64,000 nucleotides of DNA from Salegentibacter agarivorans (GTDB lineage: Bacteria > Bacteroidota > Bacteroidia > Flavobacteriales > Flavobacteriaceae), in contig NZ_FOOH01000012.1 of the NCBI RefSeq assembly GCF_900113135.1, forward strand, positions 85,101 to 149,100, given 5' to 3'. A program made the translations under genes and the position numbers. How positions within the stretch are numbered: position 1 is the first letter of the stretch; each line of letters starts with the position of its first letter. Below the pieces are notes generated by a model that was given only the letters and a program-made list of their open reading frames with translations, had not been told where the DNA came from and searched no databases. Of this stretch, positions 7,902 to 16,485 are shown in pieces.

Positions 7902-8897
7902 ATGGATAAGTCTCCAAAGTTTGCCGTAATTGGCGGCGGTAGCTGGGCTACTGCAATAGTAAAAATGCTAAGCGAAAATGTAGATACTATTTATTGGTAT
8001 ATGCGCAGCACCTACGCTATTGAGCATATTAAAAGACAGGAACATAACCCAAATTACCTTAGCTCGGTTGAATTTGATAACGACCAGTTAGAACTAAGCA
8101 ATGATATTAATAAAACTATTGCGGCCGCAGATTATCTAATTTTTGCCATTCCTTCGGCCTTTTTAAAGCGCGAATTAGACGCGCTAACGGTTTCTTTGGA
8201 AGACAAGATAATCTTTTCGGCTATTAAAGGAATTGTGCCCGAGAGTAGCCTTATTGTGGGCGAACATTTTGAAGAATTTCACCACGTTCCCGCCGATAAT
8301 ATTGGAGTAATTACCGGGCCTTGCCACGCCGAAGAGGTTGCCCTGGAGAGGCTTTCTTATCTTACCATTGCCTGTACCGATGAAGAGAAAGCTAAAATCG
8401 TGGCTAAAAACCTGGACAGTGAATACATTAAATGCAAAATAAGCGATGATGTAACCGGAACCGAATATGCTGCAATGCTGAAGAATATTTATGCCATTGC
8501 AGCCGGAATTGCCCACGGATTAGGGTATGGAGATAATTTCCAGAGTGTTCTAATGAGTAACGCCATAAAAGAAATGAAACGCTTTATTAAAAAAGTACAT
8601 AAGATGAAGCGAAATATAAACGATTCAGCTTATTTAGGAGACCTTTTGGTTACAGGATACTCTGTATTTAGCCGAAACCGTATGTTCGGGAATATGATTG
8701 GAAAAGGCTACACGGTCAAAAGTGCACAGATGGAAATGAGTATGATTGCTGAAGGTTATTACGCTACCGAAAGTGCTTATAAAATAAATAAAGACAAAGG
8801 TGCAAAAACACCAATTATAAACGCAGTTTATGGCATTCTTTACGAAGGAAAAAATCCTAAAAAAGTGATTAAAAAACTGGCAGAAAAGCTGACTTAA
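7902..8897 (+). CDS. gpsA: glycerol-3-phosphate dehydrogenase [NAD(P)+]
   Basis: A 331-residue cytoplasmic enzyme that makes sn-glycerol 3-phosphate for phospholipids from dihydroxyacetone phosphate. The N-terminal Rossmann motif is VIGGGSWATAIVKML; the substrate domain has ITGPCHAEEV and the catalytic Lys block GTEYAAMLKNIYAIAAGIAHG, then the conserved GDLLVTGYSVFSRNRMFG. Full length. It converges with the minus-strand cluster that follows, the stop codons being immediately adjacent, with no terminator between them. Confidence 0.96.
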   Translation: MDKSPKFAVIGGGSWATAIVKMLSENVDTIYWYMRSTYAIEHIKRQEHNPNYLSSVEFDNDQLELSNDINKTIAAADYLIFAIPSAFLKRELDALTVSLEDKIIFSAIKGIVPESSLIVGEHFEEFHHVPADNIGVITGPCHAEEVALERLSYLTIACTDEEKAKIVAKNLDSEYIKCKISDDVTGTEYAAMLKNIYAIAAGIAHGLGYGDNFQSVLMSNAIKEMKRFIKKVHKMKRNINDSAYLGDLLVTGYSVFSRNRMFGNMIGKGYTVKSAQMEMSMIAEGYYATESAYKINKDKGAKTPIINAVYGILYEGKNPKKVIKKLAEKLT

Positions 8898-9293
8898 TTA
8901 TTTGGCTAAAATTCCTTTGTTTGGGATAATTGGGAGTTCGCGCAAAGCTTTTTCGTTTACGCTGTTTTTCCTGAATACATATTTCTTCTCATACATTTTA
9001 CCTTCAGAAAAGAAAGTCACCTGAAACTGATTATTAAGGGCAAGCACTTCATCCTGTATGAATTCGATTTTAGCGAAAGATTTCGCAGGTAAATGTTCCA
9101 GTTTATGGCGAATGGTAGAGGTCACTTTGTTTTCATCAAAACCCTTACTCACAATTAAAGCCATCTCGATAGCCTCATCTTTATCATTTATAAGATATGC
9201 ATTCCACTCCTCTACCTTAAAAGCTTCGTTATAGACTTTCACCGCCGCTACATAAACTTTTTCAACCTTTGGTATATCAATATCTTTCTTCAC
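8898..9293 (-). CDS. conserved hypothetical protein
   Basis: A 131-residue soluble protein with no signal peptide or membrane helix and no recognised domain. It starts with GTG, which overlaps the stop of the small membrane gene upstream (TAGTG), so the two are translationally coupled. Sequence features are AAVKVYNEAFKVEEWNAYLI and a C-terminal KGILAK. Such proteins occur in flavobacteria in this position near gpsA and pheS; function unknown. Confidence 0.7.
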   Translation of the reverse strand: MKKDIDIPKVEKVYVAAVKVYNEAFKVEEWNAYLINDKDEAIEMALIVSKGFDENKVTSTIRHKLEHLPAKSFAKIEFIQDEVLALNNQFQVTFFSEGKMYEKKYVFRKNSVNEKALRELPIIPNKGILAK

Positions 9294-9460
9294 TAATCTT
9301 CAATCTTATTTTTAGCCCATTTGAACAAGCCCCAAAGAATAAGTGCTGCAATAACTAATAAAATAGCTCCTAAAGCCAGTTCTATTATTTCTACAGCAAC
9401 TAAAATAACAATTACCCCAAGGGCAAGAATCCCGAAAATTACTAAACCAATTTTTTTCAT
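9293..9460 (-). CDS. small two-helix membrane protein (55 residues)
   Basis: A short gene starting ATG at 9460: MKKIGLVIFGILALGVIVIL, then a second hydrophobic stretch around LGAILLVIAALILWGLF and a charged tail ending KNKIED. Two transmembrane helices with a short turn containing Glu (VEIIEL) are predicted. Its TAG stop overlaps the GTG of the next gene by one base, which supports it being translated. No family recognised. It lies downstream of pheS on the same strand with about 40 nt between them. Confidence 0.7.
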   Translation of the reverse strand: MKKIGLVIFGILALGVIVILVAVEIIELALGAILLVIAALILWGLFKWAKNKIED

Positions 9461-9501
9461 AAAAAAGATATTTTGCTTTAGCTTTCGGCCAAGGCAGGTT
9501 A

Positions 9502-10521
9502 TTAAAACGACGATTTAAACTGCTCCAGGAATCTTAGGTCGTTTTCATAGAACATTCTAATATCGCCTATTTGATAAAGCAGCATTGCAATACGTTCTAT
9601 TCCCATTCCAAAAGCAAATCCTGAATATTCTTTAGGATCTATATTACAATTTCTAAGTACATTGGGATCTACCATCCCGCAACCCATAATTTCTAACCAA
9701 CCGGTTCCTTTAGTAATTCGGTAATCGGTTTCGGTTTCAAGGCCCCAGTAAATATCTACCTCGGCACTTGGCTCTGTAAACGGAAAATAAGAAGGTCTTA
9801 GCCTTATCTTAGATTTCCCGAATAATTGTTCTGTAAAATAAAGTAAAGTTTGCTTAAGATCGGCAAAACTTACATTTTTGTCTATATAAAGTCCTTCTAC
9901 CTGGTGAAAAATACAATGGGAACGTGCCGAGATAGCCTCGTTTCTAAAAACCCTTCCCGGAGAAATTGTTCTAATTGGCGGCTTGTTATTTTCCATATAA
10001 CGCACCTGCACCGAAGAAGTGTGGGTACGCAATAAAATATCGGGATTTGTTTGAATAAAAAAAGTATCCTGCATATCGCGAGCCGGATGATATTCGGGAA
10101 GATTTAAGGCCGTAAAATTATGCCAGTCATCTTCCATTTCGGGCCCTTCAGAAACATTAAAACCAATGTTTGAAAAGATCTCGATAATCTGGTTTTTTAC
10201 GATAGAAATAGGATGTCTTGCTCCAATTTCAATAGGTTCTCCCGGTCTTGAAAGGTCGCCATAAACCCCGCTTTCCTCCTGTTTACTTTCCAGGAGTTCT
10301 TTAAGGTGCGCAACTTTGGCTTCAGAAGCTTTTTTAAGTGAATTTACGGCCTGGCCAAACTCTTTTTTCTGTTCGTTGGGAACTTCTTTAAACGAAGCGA
10401 AAAAATCGTTTAAAATTCCTTTTTTACCAAGATATTTAATTCTGAATGCTTCTACTTCTTTAGCCGATTCAGTTTTAAAAGCTTCTACTTCAGCTATATG
10501 TTGCTTTATTTTATCTATCAT
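9502..10521 (-). CDS. pheS: phenylalanyl-tRNA synthetase alpha subunit
   Basis: A 339-residue class II aminoacyl-tRNA synthetase subunit. It has an N-terminal coiled-coil arm (about residues 1-90), motif 1 around the [11 protein letters not shown] region, [10 protein letters not shown], motif 2 [20 protein letters not shown] and motif 3 [20 protein letters not shown]. It pairs with PheT (not in the window) to charge tRNA-Phe. The gene has a normal ATG and is full length. Confidence 0.97.
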   Translation of the reverse strand: MIDKIKQHIAEVEAFKTESAKEVEAFRIKYLGKKGILNDFFASFKEVPNEQKKEFGQAVNSLKKASEAKVAHLKELLESKQEESGVYGDLSRPGEPIEIGARHPISIVKNQIIEIFSNIGFNVSEGPEMEDDWHNFTALNLPEYHPARDMQDTFFIQTNPDILLRTHTSSVQVRYMENNKPPIRTISPGRVFRNEAISARSHCIFHQVEGLYIDKNVSFADLKQTLLYFTEQLFGKSKIRLRPSYFPFTEPSAEVDIYWGLETETDYRITKGTGWLEIMGCGMVDPNVLRNCNIDPKEYSGFAFGMGIERIAMLLYQIGDIRMFYENDLRFLEQFKSSF

Positions 10522-10587
10522 GAGATCCTTTTCTTTTCAGAAGGGCAAATTTAGTAAAAATGTAGTTTTAGGCAGCACGTGTCGCCC

Positions 10588-10944
10588 TTAATCTATGTAT
10601 CCGTTATTGATAAAATAATTTACAATGGCCTCCTTCATTAAAACCGATTGTTCCCCGGCTTTTAAAGTAGGTAATTGCTCCAAGATCTTATAATGCGGCC
10701 ATCCGTCTTCATCAAAATAATCAAATTCATAGTAACCGTAAGGTTCCAGCAAACGGCAAATAGCAATATGCATCAAATCTATTTTATGATCTTTCTTAAA
10801 TTTCTTGTGTGGCTGACCTAATTCCTGAACGCCAATTACGTAAATTATCGCATCCAGATCCATTGATTCTCCATCGGCAAACTGATTAGAAAGCTTTTTT
10901 TGCAAACCTTCCCATCTCCCTTTCAAATTTTCGTCTCTTGTCAT
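10588..10944 (-). CDS. conserved hypothetical protein
   Basis: A 118-residue soluble protein without recognised domain: MTRDENLKGRWEGLQKKL, then DAIIYVIGVQELGQPHKKFK and YGYYEFDYFDEDGWPHYKIL. The run of aromatic and acidic residues (YYEFDYFDEDGW) is its most distinctive part. It ends 66 nt upstream of pheS on the same strand and may be co-transcribed with it. No function can be assigned. Confidence 0.65.
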   Translation of the reverse strand: MTRDENLKGRWEGLQKKLSNQFADGESMDLDAIIYVIGVQELGQPHKKFKKDHKIDLMHIAICRLLEPYGYYEFDYFDEDGWPHYKILEQLPTLKAGEQSVLMKEAIVNYFINNGYID

Positions 10945-11036
10945 ACCGCAAAGATAATATCTTAGTATTTGTATTTAGCCTCTCACAGGACTGATTTCTT
11001 TGAATTAATTTGCGGAAAGTTTGATAAAGGTATTTT

Positions 11037-11125
11037 TCTCGATACTCGCGATTTAAATACTCCGAAGCCTGCCTCTAAAATTAAATCTTGGTTCTATTGA
11101 ATATCTCGTACGCTTGCTCCGAGGT
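11037..11125 (-). repeat. dispersed repeat A, divergent copy (A1)
   Basis: Read on the minus strand this matches copy A3 (39671-39763): CTACCTCGGAGCAAGCGTAC, then an AT-rich middle, GAGGCAGGCTTCGGAG and TTTAAATCGCGAGTATCGAG. The order and spacing of blocks are shared, with scattered substitutions. It lies immediately upstream of the CvpA-family gene. Confidence 0.6.
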
Positions 11126-11134
11126 AGTTTTTAC

Positions 11135-11142
11135 TATATTTG
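11135..11142 (+). promoter_or_regulatory. -7 box abutting the CvpA-family start
   Basis: TATATTTG is a perfect TAnnTTTG box ending only 4 nt before the ATG at 11147. The expected transcription start would fall on or next to the start codon, so the mRNA may be leaderless. Confidence 0.5.
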
Positions 11143-11146
11143 AAAT

Positions 11147-11692
11147 ATGAACACAGTAGATATCGTCCTGGCTTTAATCCTGCTTTACGGACTCGTTAGA
11201 GGTTTTTTTAGAGGCCTGCTGGCCGAAATTGCTTCCCTGGTAGGTATTGTAGCCGGTATTTACGGTGCCATTCATTTTTCTCATATTTTAAGCGATTTCT
11301 TTTCTGAAAATATGAATTGGGATTCAGATTATGTTAACCTAATCGCCTTCGCTATTACATTTATTCTCATTGTTTTTCTAATTTCCCTTGCCGGGAAAAT
11401 TTTAACCAAAATGGCCGGTTTTGCTGCCCTTGGCATTGTGAATAAATTACTCGGCGGTGCATTTGGGCTACTAAAAATGGCTTTTTTAGCCAGTGTGGTT
11501 ATTATGTTTTTTGGCGCTACAAACGAAGAAATAGATTTGGTAAGTGAAGAAAGCCTGGAGGAATCTAAATTATATGCTCCTGTAAAAACCATAGCCCCGG
11601 CAGTACTCCCTTCAATTATAAGAGAAGCCAGAGAACGAGATATATTAAATGAAGAAAATGATTTCTTCAGGAATGAAAAAGAGGAAGTTTAA
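11147..11692 (+). CDS. CvpA-family membrane protein
   Basis: A 181-residue protein starting MNTVDIVLALILLYGLVRGF, the signature of the colicin V production (CvpA) family, with four predicted transmembrane helices up to about residue 125 and a charged cytoplasmic tail (REARERDILNEENDFF). CvpA affects envelope integrity in enterobacteria; its role in Bacteroidota is unknown. The gene stands alone and converges with the SulP gene across a REP-like repeat. Confidence 0.85.
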   Translation: MNTVDIVLALILLYGLVRGFFRGLLAEIASLVGIVAGIYGAIHFSHILSDFFSENMNWDSDYVNLIAFAITFILIVFLISLAGKILTKMAGFAALGIVNKLLGGAFGLLKMAFLASVVIMFFGATNEEIDLVSEESLEESKLYAPVKTIAPAVLPSIIREARERDILNEENDFFRNEKEEV

Positions 11693-11704
11693 AAAGTTTT
11701 AGTT

Positions 11705-11776
11705 CGCCATCCTGAATTTTATTTCAGGATCTAAAATTTTAGAAGCTAATCCCGAAATTTCGGGAGAGCCTGACGA
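11705..11776. repeat. REP-like repeat B (copy B1)
   Basis: Starts CGCCATCCTGAATTTTATTT, contains the small palindromes ATCCTGAA...TTCAGGAT and CCCGAAATTTCGGG, and ends CCTGACGA. Two other copies (28775-28864 and 63467-63546) share the outer CGTCATTCT/TGACGA ends and the GAATCTAA and TTAGA blocks. It lies between convergent genes and may end transcription from both. Confidence 0.65.
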
Positions 11777-11822
11777 GAACTAAACTTCTCAAACTTCCTC
11801 TAAAAAATTCTATTCTATACTT

Positions 11823-13382
11823 TTAAACCGGAACGTCCAGTCCAAAAAATCTTCTAAAACTTTCAGGATTCACTACTTCACCTTTATCGGCAATAAGCTT
11901 AATAGTTATATCCTTTCGTTTTGCCTTAATAGCAAATTCATCTAAGATTTCAAGTACATCATAATCCAGTACACGGGTTTTTCTTACATCTAAAATTACC
12001 GTAGAATTATCTGGAATTTCATTTAACTCTCTTAGGATTGCACCTTTATTTAAGAAAGACAACTCTTCAGCAAGTGTGATTTTGTACTGGCCATCATTAA
12101 CATCGTAACCTTCTTTGTGAAGAAAGTGAGAGTTTTTGTAGCTATTAATTAGAATAACTCCAATTCCTACTGCAAGTCCAAGTCCTATACCCATTAGCAA
12201 GTCCAAAAACACAACCCCAAGAATGGTAATAATAAATGGAAGAAATTGTCCCTTTCCTAATTTAAACATTTGCTTGAAAAGTGCCGGTTTAGCCAACTTA
12301 TAACCCACCAGTAGAAGCACGGCGGCAAGTACGGCCAAAGGAATCATATTCAACACAGTTGGTATAGCGATAATAGAAAAAAGTATGAGGAAACCGTGTA
12401 AAATTGCAGAAAGTTTAGTTCTACCACCAGATTGTGCATTAGTAGAACTCCTTACAATTACCTGTGTAACTGGCAAACCTCCAATAAGACCAGAAATCAT
12501 ATTACCGGCACCTTGCGCATAAAGCTCACGGTTGGTATTTGTGGTTCTTTTTAATGGGTCTATTTTATCTATAGCCTCCACACTTAATAAAGTTTCTAAA
12601 CTGGCAACAATAGCTATTGTTACGGCAACAATCCAAACTTCAGAATTAGTGATTTCAGCAAAATTAGGCATAGAAAATTGCCCAAAGAAAGAAGCTGCAC
12701 TTTCTGGTACAGGTACACTTACTAATTGAAAATCCTGAATCCCAAAAGCAGGACCATCTACTACTAGATAGTAAACTACCCCCATAGCAACGGCTACCAG
12801 AGGTCCCGGAACAATACTGAATATTTTGCTCTTTTTAGTAAGAACTTTTTCCCATAATAGTAAAATTGCCAGGGCCACAAGAGTAATTAATATACTACCA
12901 TAATGAAGGTTATCTGCTATGTTACCTAATGCAGAACCAATACCGCCATCTATAGAAAAAATTTCTAAATCACTGGAAAAGCCCAGAACGTTTGGAATTT
13001 GTGAAATAGCAATGGTAATACCTATACCCGCAAGCATACCCTTAATTACTGATGAAGGGAAATAATATCCAATAATACCAGCTTTTAAAGCTCCCATTAC
13101 TATTTGAAGAATTCCGGCGATTACTACGGCAACCAGAAATATTTCGTAGCTCCCAAGCGATTGTATTGCTCCTAAAACAATAACCGCTAAACCTGCTGCA
13201 GGACCACTAACCCCTAATTGAGAATTTGAAATACTACCTACAACGATACCTCCAACCATACCGGCAATTAAACCGGAAAATAGTGGGGCTCCACTGGCAA
13301 GTGCAATTCCTAAACATAACGGAATCGCTACAAAAAATACTACAATACTTGCCGGGAAATCTTTATTAAAATGTTTAAACAT
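11823..13382 (-). CDS. SulP-family anion transporter
   Basis: A 519-residue SLC26/SulP transporter. It opens with FNKDFPASIVVFFVAIPLCL and LGIALASGAPLFSGLIAGMV, contains SISNSQLGVSGPAAGLAVIV in the first repeat and VEAIDKIDPLKRTTNTNREL in the middle, and ends with a short cytoplasmic STAS domain (about residues 430-519). Substrate could be sulfate or bicarbonate; short SulP proteins of this kind in Bacteroidota are often placed beside carbonic anhydrase genes, but none is seen here. Single gene, normal length. Confidence 0.9.
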   Translation of the reverse strand: MFKHFNKDFPASIVVFFVAIPLCLGIALASGAPLFSGLIAGMVGGIVVGSISNSQLGVSGPAAGLAVIVLGAIQSLGSYEIFLVAVVIAGILQIVMGALKAGIIGYYFPSSVIKGMLAGIGITIAISQIPNVLGFSSDLEIFSIDGGIGSALGNIADNLHYGSILITLVALAILLLWEKVLTKKSKIFSIVPGPLVAVAMGVVYYLVVDGPAFGIQDFQLVSVPVPESAASFFGQFSMPNFAEITNSEVWIVAVTIAIVASLETLLSVEAIDKIDPLKRTTNTNRELYAQGAGNMISGLIGGLPVTQVIVRSSTNAQSGGRTKLSAILHGFLILFSIIAIPTVLNMIPLAVLAAVLLLVGYKLAKPALFKQMFKLGKGQFLPFIITILGVVFLDLLMGIGLGLAVGIGVILINSYKNSHFLHKEGYDVNDGQYKITLAEELSFLNKGAILRELNEIPDNSTVILDVRKTRVLDYDVLEILDEFAIKAKRKDITIKLIADKGEVVNPESFRRFFGLDVPV

Positions 13383-13552
13383 ATAAAACGCTTTATTAAT
13401 TGAGACCTAAGCAAAATTTAGCCTAGTAATGTCTCTAAAATCTAATTTTTAGAAAAATGAATAGAATTTTTTATAACAATCTAGATACGAATGCTATAGC
13501 CACTGCAGAAATTGCAGATAGTTCTTAAAAATCCAGAAAAATTTAAATTAGA

Positions 13553-13843
13553 TTATGCGTTTTTGGGTGGGGGAAAGATCACGTCTAAAAATACTACAGG
13601 ATAACTTTCAGTATAGAAATCTTTGGTATAATCCTGCTCCTGAAGAAAATGAATACTGGCGTAATTAGTATTTTGCTCTTCAAAATTAAATTCCAGGTTA
13701 ATCTGGTTTTTAGAAGAACTTTCTTCTTCATTTACATTAAAAGCAAAAGAAACATCTACAGAATTATCTATATAGGCAACAATGCTAGGCGTTGCTAGAA
13801 ATGCCATAAAAATAAAAGTTAGAATGTAGACCGGTGTTTTCAC
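13553..13843 (-). CDS. small secreted hypothetical protein
   Basis: A 96-residue protein beginning at GTG with a hydrophobic segment (VYILTFIFMAFLATPSIVAY) that looks like a signal peptide or anchor, followed by an Asn-, Glu- and Ser-rich mature part and a C-terminal VVFLDVIFPPPKNA. No family recognised. It is probably exported. It lies 78 nt upstream of nothing obvious on its strand apart from SulP, from which it is separated by about 170 nt. Confidence 0.5.
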   Translation of the reverse strand: MKTPVYILTFIFMAFLATPSIVAYIDNSVDVSFAFNVNEEESSSKNQINLEFNFEEQNTNYASIHFLQEQDYTKDFYTESYPVVFLDVIFPPPKNA

Positions 13844-13921
13844 AGCGACAAAAATAACAAGAAATGCGTCTAACTAGCAAAAAATACTCATACTTTAATG
13901 TTAAACTAATATCAATAATTT

Positions 13922-14671
13922 TTATAGTCGCTTTAAATTATTATTTTCTGTCCAGCCCTGGGTGCCGTTAGATAGTTCTAATTTCACCCATCCCTGGTAG
14001 TCTTCAAGCACTTTAGCTTTTGTACCTTCATGAAGGCTGAAAGCAGTCTCGGCCCGAGGGGAAGGTTCATTTTTTACGGCCGCTTCTTCAGTAAAAATTA
14101 TAGCGAATTGATTGTTGAATTGAATCTCCTGTTGCTGAAATGCAAAGAATACTGAAATTCCTCCAAGTAAAAATATGAAGATCGCAAATCCAAACAAAGT
14201 TCGTTTTATAAGCGGTTTTCTACTGAAATAATAAAATAAAAAGAGCACTACAAAGATTATGGAGAAAGCAATAGAAAAATAAGCCCAGGTATTATAAGAA
14301 AACGTAGATAGAAATTGATTAATTTTTTTTTCAAAACCGGTTTCCTCTACCACAGGAATATCATCTATGGTCATACTACGTGCAAATTCTATATTATTTT
14401 GCACATCCTCATCTGTAGGATCTAACTGTAATGCTTTTTCGTAATAATATATACTTGGGGCTACATTATTTAATTTATAATGCGCGTTTCCAAGATTATA
14501 ATAGGTTGCTACTGAAGTTTTTCCATTTGCCAGGATTTCTTCATATTTGGCTATGGCAGTTTCAAAATCATCGTTTGCATAGGCCTCATTTGCTTCTTCA
14601 AAAAGCGTGGGCTTTTGTGCCAGAGTCGTGGCCGAAACAAATACCAGAAAAATTAACATCAGCTTTTTCAT
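13922..14671 (-). CDS. batE: BatE-like TPR and SH3 protein
   Basis: A 249-residue protein with a signal peptide (MKKLMLIFLVFVSATTLAQ), TPR repeats (about residues 22-100, with ATYYNLGNAHYKLNNVAPSI), two transmembrane helices near residues 130-180 and a C-terminal bacterial SH3 domain (KVLEDYQGWVKLELSNGTQGW). It is the last gene of the Bat operon, 1 nt after batD. The membrane topology suggests a periplasmic TPR and a periplasmic SH3 domain. Bat proteins were linked to aerotolerance in Bacteroides fragilis; the molecular role is unknown. Confidence 0.85.
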   Translation of the reverse strand: MKKLMLIFLVFVSATTLAQKPTLFEEANEAYANDDFETAIAKYEEILANGKTSVATYYNLGNAHYKLNNVAPSIYYYEKALQLDPTDEDVQNNIEFARSMTIDDIPVVEETGFEKKINQFLSTFSYNTWAYFSIAFSIIFVVLFLFYYFSRKPLIKRTLFGFAIFIFLLGGISVFFAFQQQEIQFNNQFAIIFTEEAAVKNEPSPRAETAFSLHEGTKAKVLEDYQGWVKLELSNGTQGWTENNNLKRL

Positions 14672-14672
14672 A

Positions 14673-16427
14673 CTAAATCTCTTTATCCAGTTTTGAAATT
14701 ACTTTTACAGCTTTATCGTAATCTTCCTGCTGCGCAGAATTTGACGCTGGGGTGTACCTCGCAAACTCGCAGCTTTTTAAAACCTCAATAAATTCTGCAG
14801 AAGTTTCATCGGGAACATTTTTTTCCTTCAAAATTTCTAAAATGCGTTCTTTACTCATTTCAGAAGTTTGAATATGAAGTTTCGCTTTTAAATAATTGTG
14901 CATTGCACGCTCTAAAGATTCATAAAAAGCCTGCTGATCGCCAAGGTTCTTTTTGGCTTCAGAAAGGTATTTTCTTGCCAGTTTATTCGCTTTTTTAAGT
15001 CGGTTTCCATGTACATCGGCGGCAATGGCTTCTCTCTTTTTTCCGAATAAAATAAAGAGCGGAATAGCTGCAAAAGGCAAAAGTAACGATCCCCAATAAG
15101 TCCACGACCTAAAAAAGGCTTGTTGCTCTAACGGCCTAAGATTGGTTTGGGTTTTTATAAACCTAAACTGTTCTGAAGGTAAATTAACCGCGCGCTTACT
15201 GTTTTCTGCAATTCTACCACCCGAAGTACTAACCGGACCTTCTTCTACATCTATTAAAATTTCCTGGGAAGACAAACTCTTATAAGTTTGCGTTTTTGGA
15301 TCAAAATATGAAAAAGTTAATGGCTGAATTGGATATTGACCTTTTCTGGTAGGCACAATAGTGTAAGAATCTATAATACTTCCCTGTTTTCCATTTAAAG
15401 TAGTGGTAACGTTTTCGGTTCTTTGTGGATCATACATTTCAAGTGAAGATGGTACCTCAAGCGAGGGTAATTCAAATAAATTTAAGTTCCCATTTCCTCT
15501 AATTTCAACCTTTGCTTCCAGGGATTCTGAAGCATCCAGCTTATCTTTAGTGGTGCTCACATCTAAACTAAATTGTCCCACGGCGCCGGTGAAACCAGCA
15601 GGTTTCCCTTCGGGCAATGGTCTTACATCGACTGTTCTAGTGCCCGCAGCAACAGTTTTATTTATAGTTTTATAAATTCTACTGCCAAAAATGTCACGCC
15701 TGTCACTTGGTACATCTACCGAAACTGACAGAGTAAGTGGTTCAAGCTCTAATTTACCGGTTTTCTGGGGATAAAGCACCGCCTTTTTAAGTACTACATA
15801 GCGATATGGCTCTCCCTGATATTCCCCATTTTCCGGTCTTAATTCCCTTATTTCAATATTCTGACTCCAAAAATCTGAAAACTTAGGGCTATCTACTTCC
15901 CTGAAATTGCTCACGCTAATTCGCGGACTCACAAATAACTTATAAACCACGGTTATCCCTTCGTTTAAATAAGGATTGGGATTGGACACTTCAGCAACTA
16001 AATGCAGGTTATCTGAAGCTATAAGATCTGAATTATCACCATCGGTTGGCTGGTCTACCGCAGCGGTAACCTGGATATCTATAGGGGTGGTTTTATAAAT
16101 CTTGTCGTCTATGGTAATTTCAGCCTGGGCAATGGTTTTGCTTCCGCGGGAATTGGGCTGTAAATAATAAGAATATGTTTTTGAATATGTACGATCCCCA
16201 TTAATCCAGCGATTACTCACCGACTGGTTTGGGCCGCCTACAACGGTAAAACCATCAAAAGAGGGAGGACGAAAATTATCGCCATCCTGGTTCATTTCAA
16301 AATCTACCCTAAGGCGTTCGTTTACCCCAAGTTTGTCCTTGCTCACTTTTGCTTCGAACTTTACCTGGGCCTGTAAACCAATGCCGGTAAATAATAAAAT
16401 GCTAAGTATTAAAAACTTCACCTTCAT
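14673..16427 (-). CDS. batD: BatD-family protein
   Basis: A 584-residue membrane protein with a signal peptide (ILSILLFTGIGLQAQ), a long periplasmic part made of beta-rich repeats (KFEAKVSKDKLGVNERLRVD at the start; FSLDVSTTKDKLDASESLEA near residue 287), one transmembrane helix (WGSLLLPFAAIPLFILFGKK, about residue 445) and a cytoplasmic helical tail. This matches BatD (PF13584), called the oxygen-tolerance protein. It lies between batC and batE in the operon and probably forms a scaffold for BatA/BatB. Confidence 0.92.
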   Translation of the reverse strand: MKVKFLILSILLFTGIGLQAQVKFEAKVSKDKLGVNERLRVDFEMNQDGDNFRPPSFDGFTVVGGPNQSVSNRWINGDRTYSKTYSYYLQPNSRGSKTIAQAEITIDDKIYKTTPIDIQVTAAVDQPTDGDNSDLIASDNLHLVAEVSNPNPYLNEGITVVYKLFVSPRISVSNFREVDSPKFSDFWSQNIEIRELRPENGEYQGEPYRYVVLKKAVLYPQKTGKLELEPLTLSVSVDVPSDRRDIFGSRIYKTINKTVAAGTRTVDVRPLPEGKPAGFTGAVGQFSLDVSTTKDKLDASESLEAKVEIRGNGNLNLFELPSLEVPSSLEMYDPQRTENVTTTLNGKQGSIIDSYTIVPTRKGQYPIQPLTFSYFDPKTQTYKSLSSQEILIDVEEGPVSTSGGRIAENSKRAVNLPSEQFRFIKTQTNLRPLEQQAFFRSWTYWGSLLLPFAAIPLFILFGKKREAIAADVHGNRLKKANKLARKYLSEAKKNLGDQQAFYESLERAMHNYLKAKLHIQTSEMSKERILEILKEKNVPDETSAEFIEVLKSCEFARYTPASNSAQQEDYDKAVKVISKLDKEI

Positions 16428-16485
16428 CTATAAAATTCCTTTCTTTAAGATAAGTATGATTTTGGAAAGAAGTGTATCAAAAATT

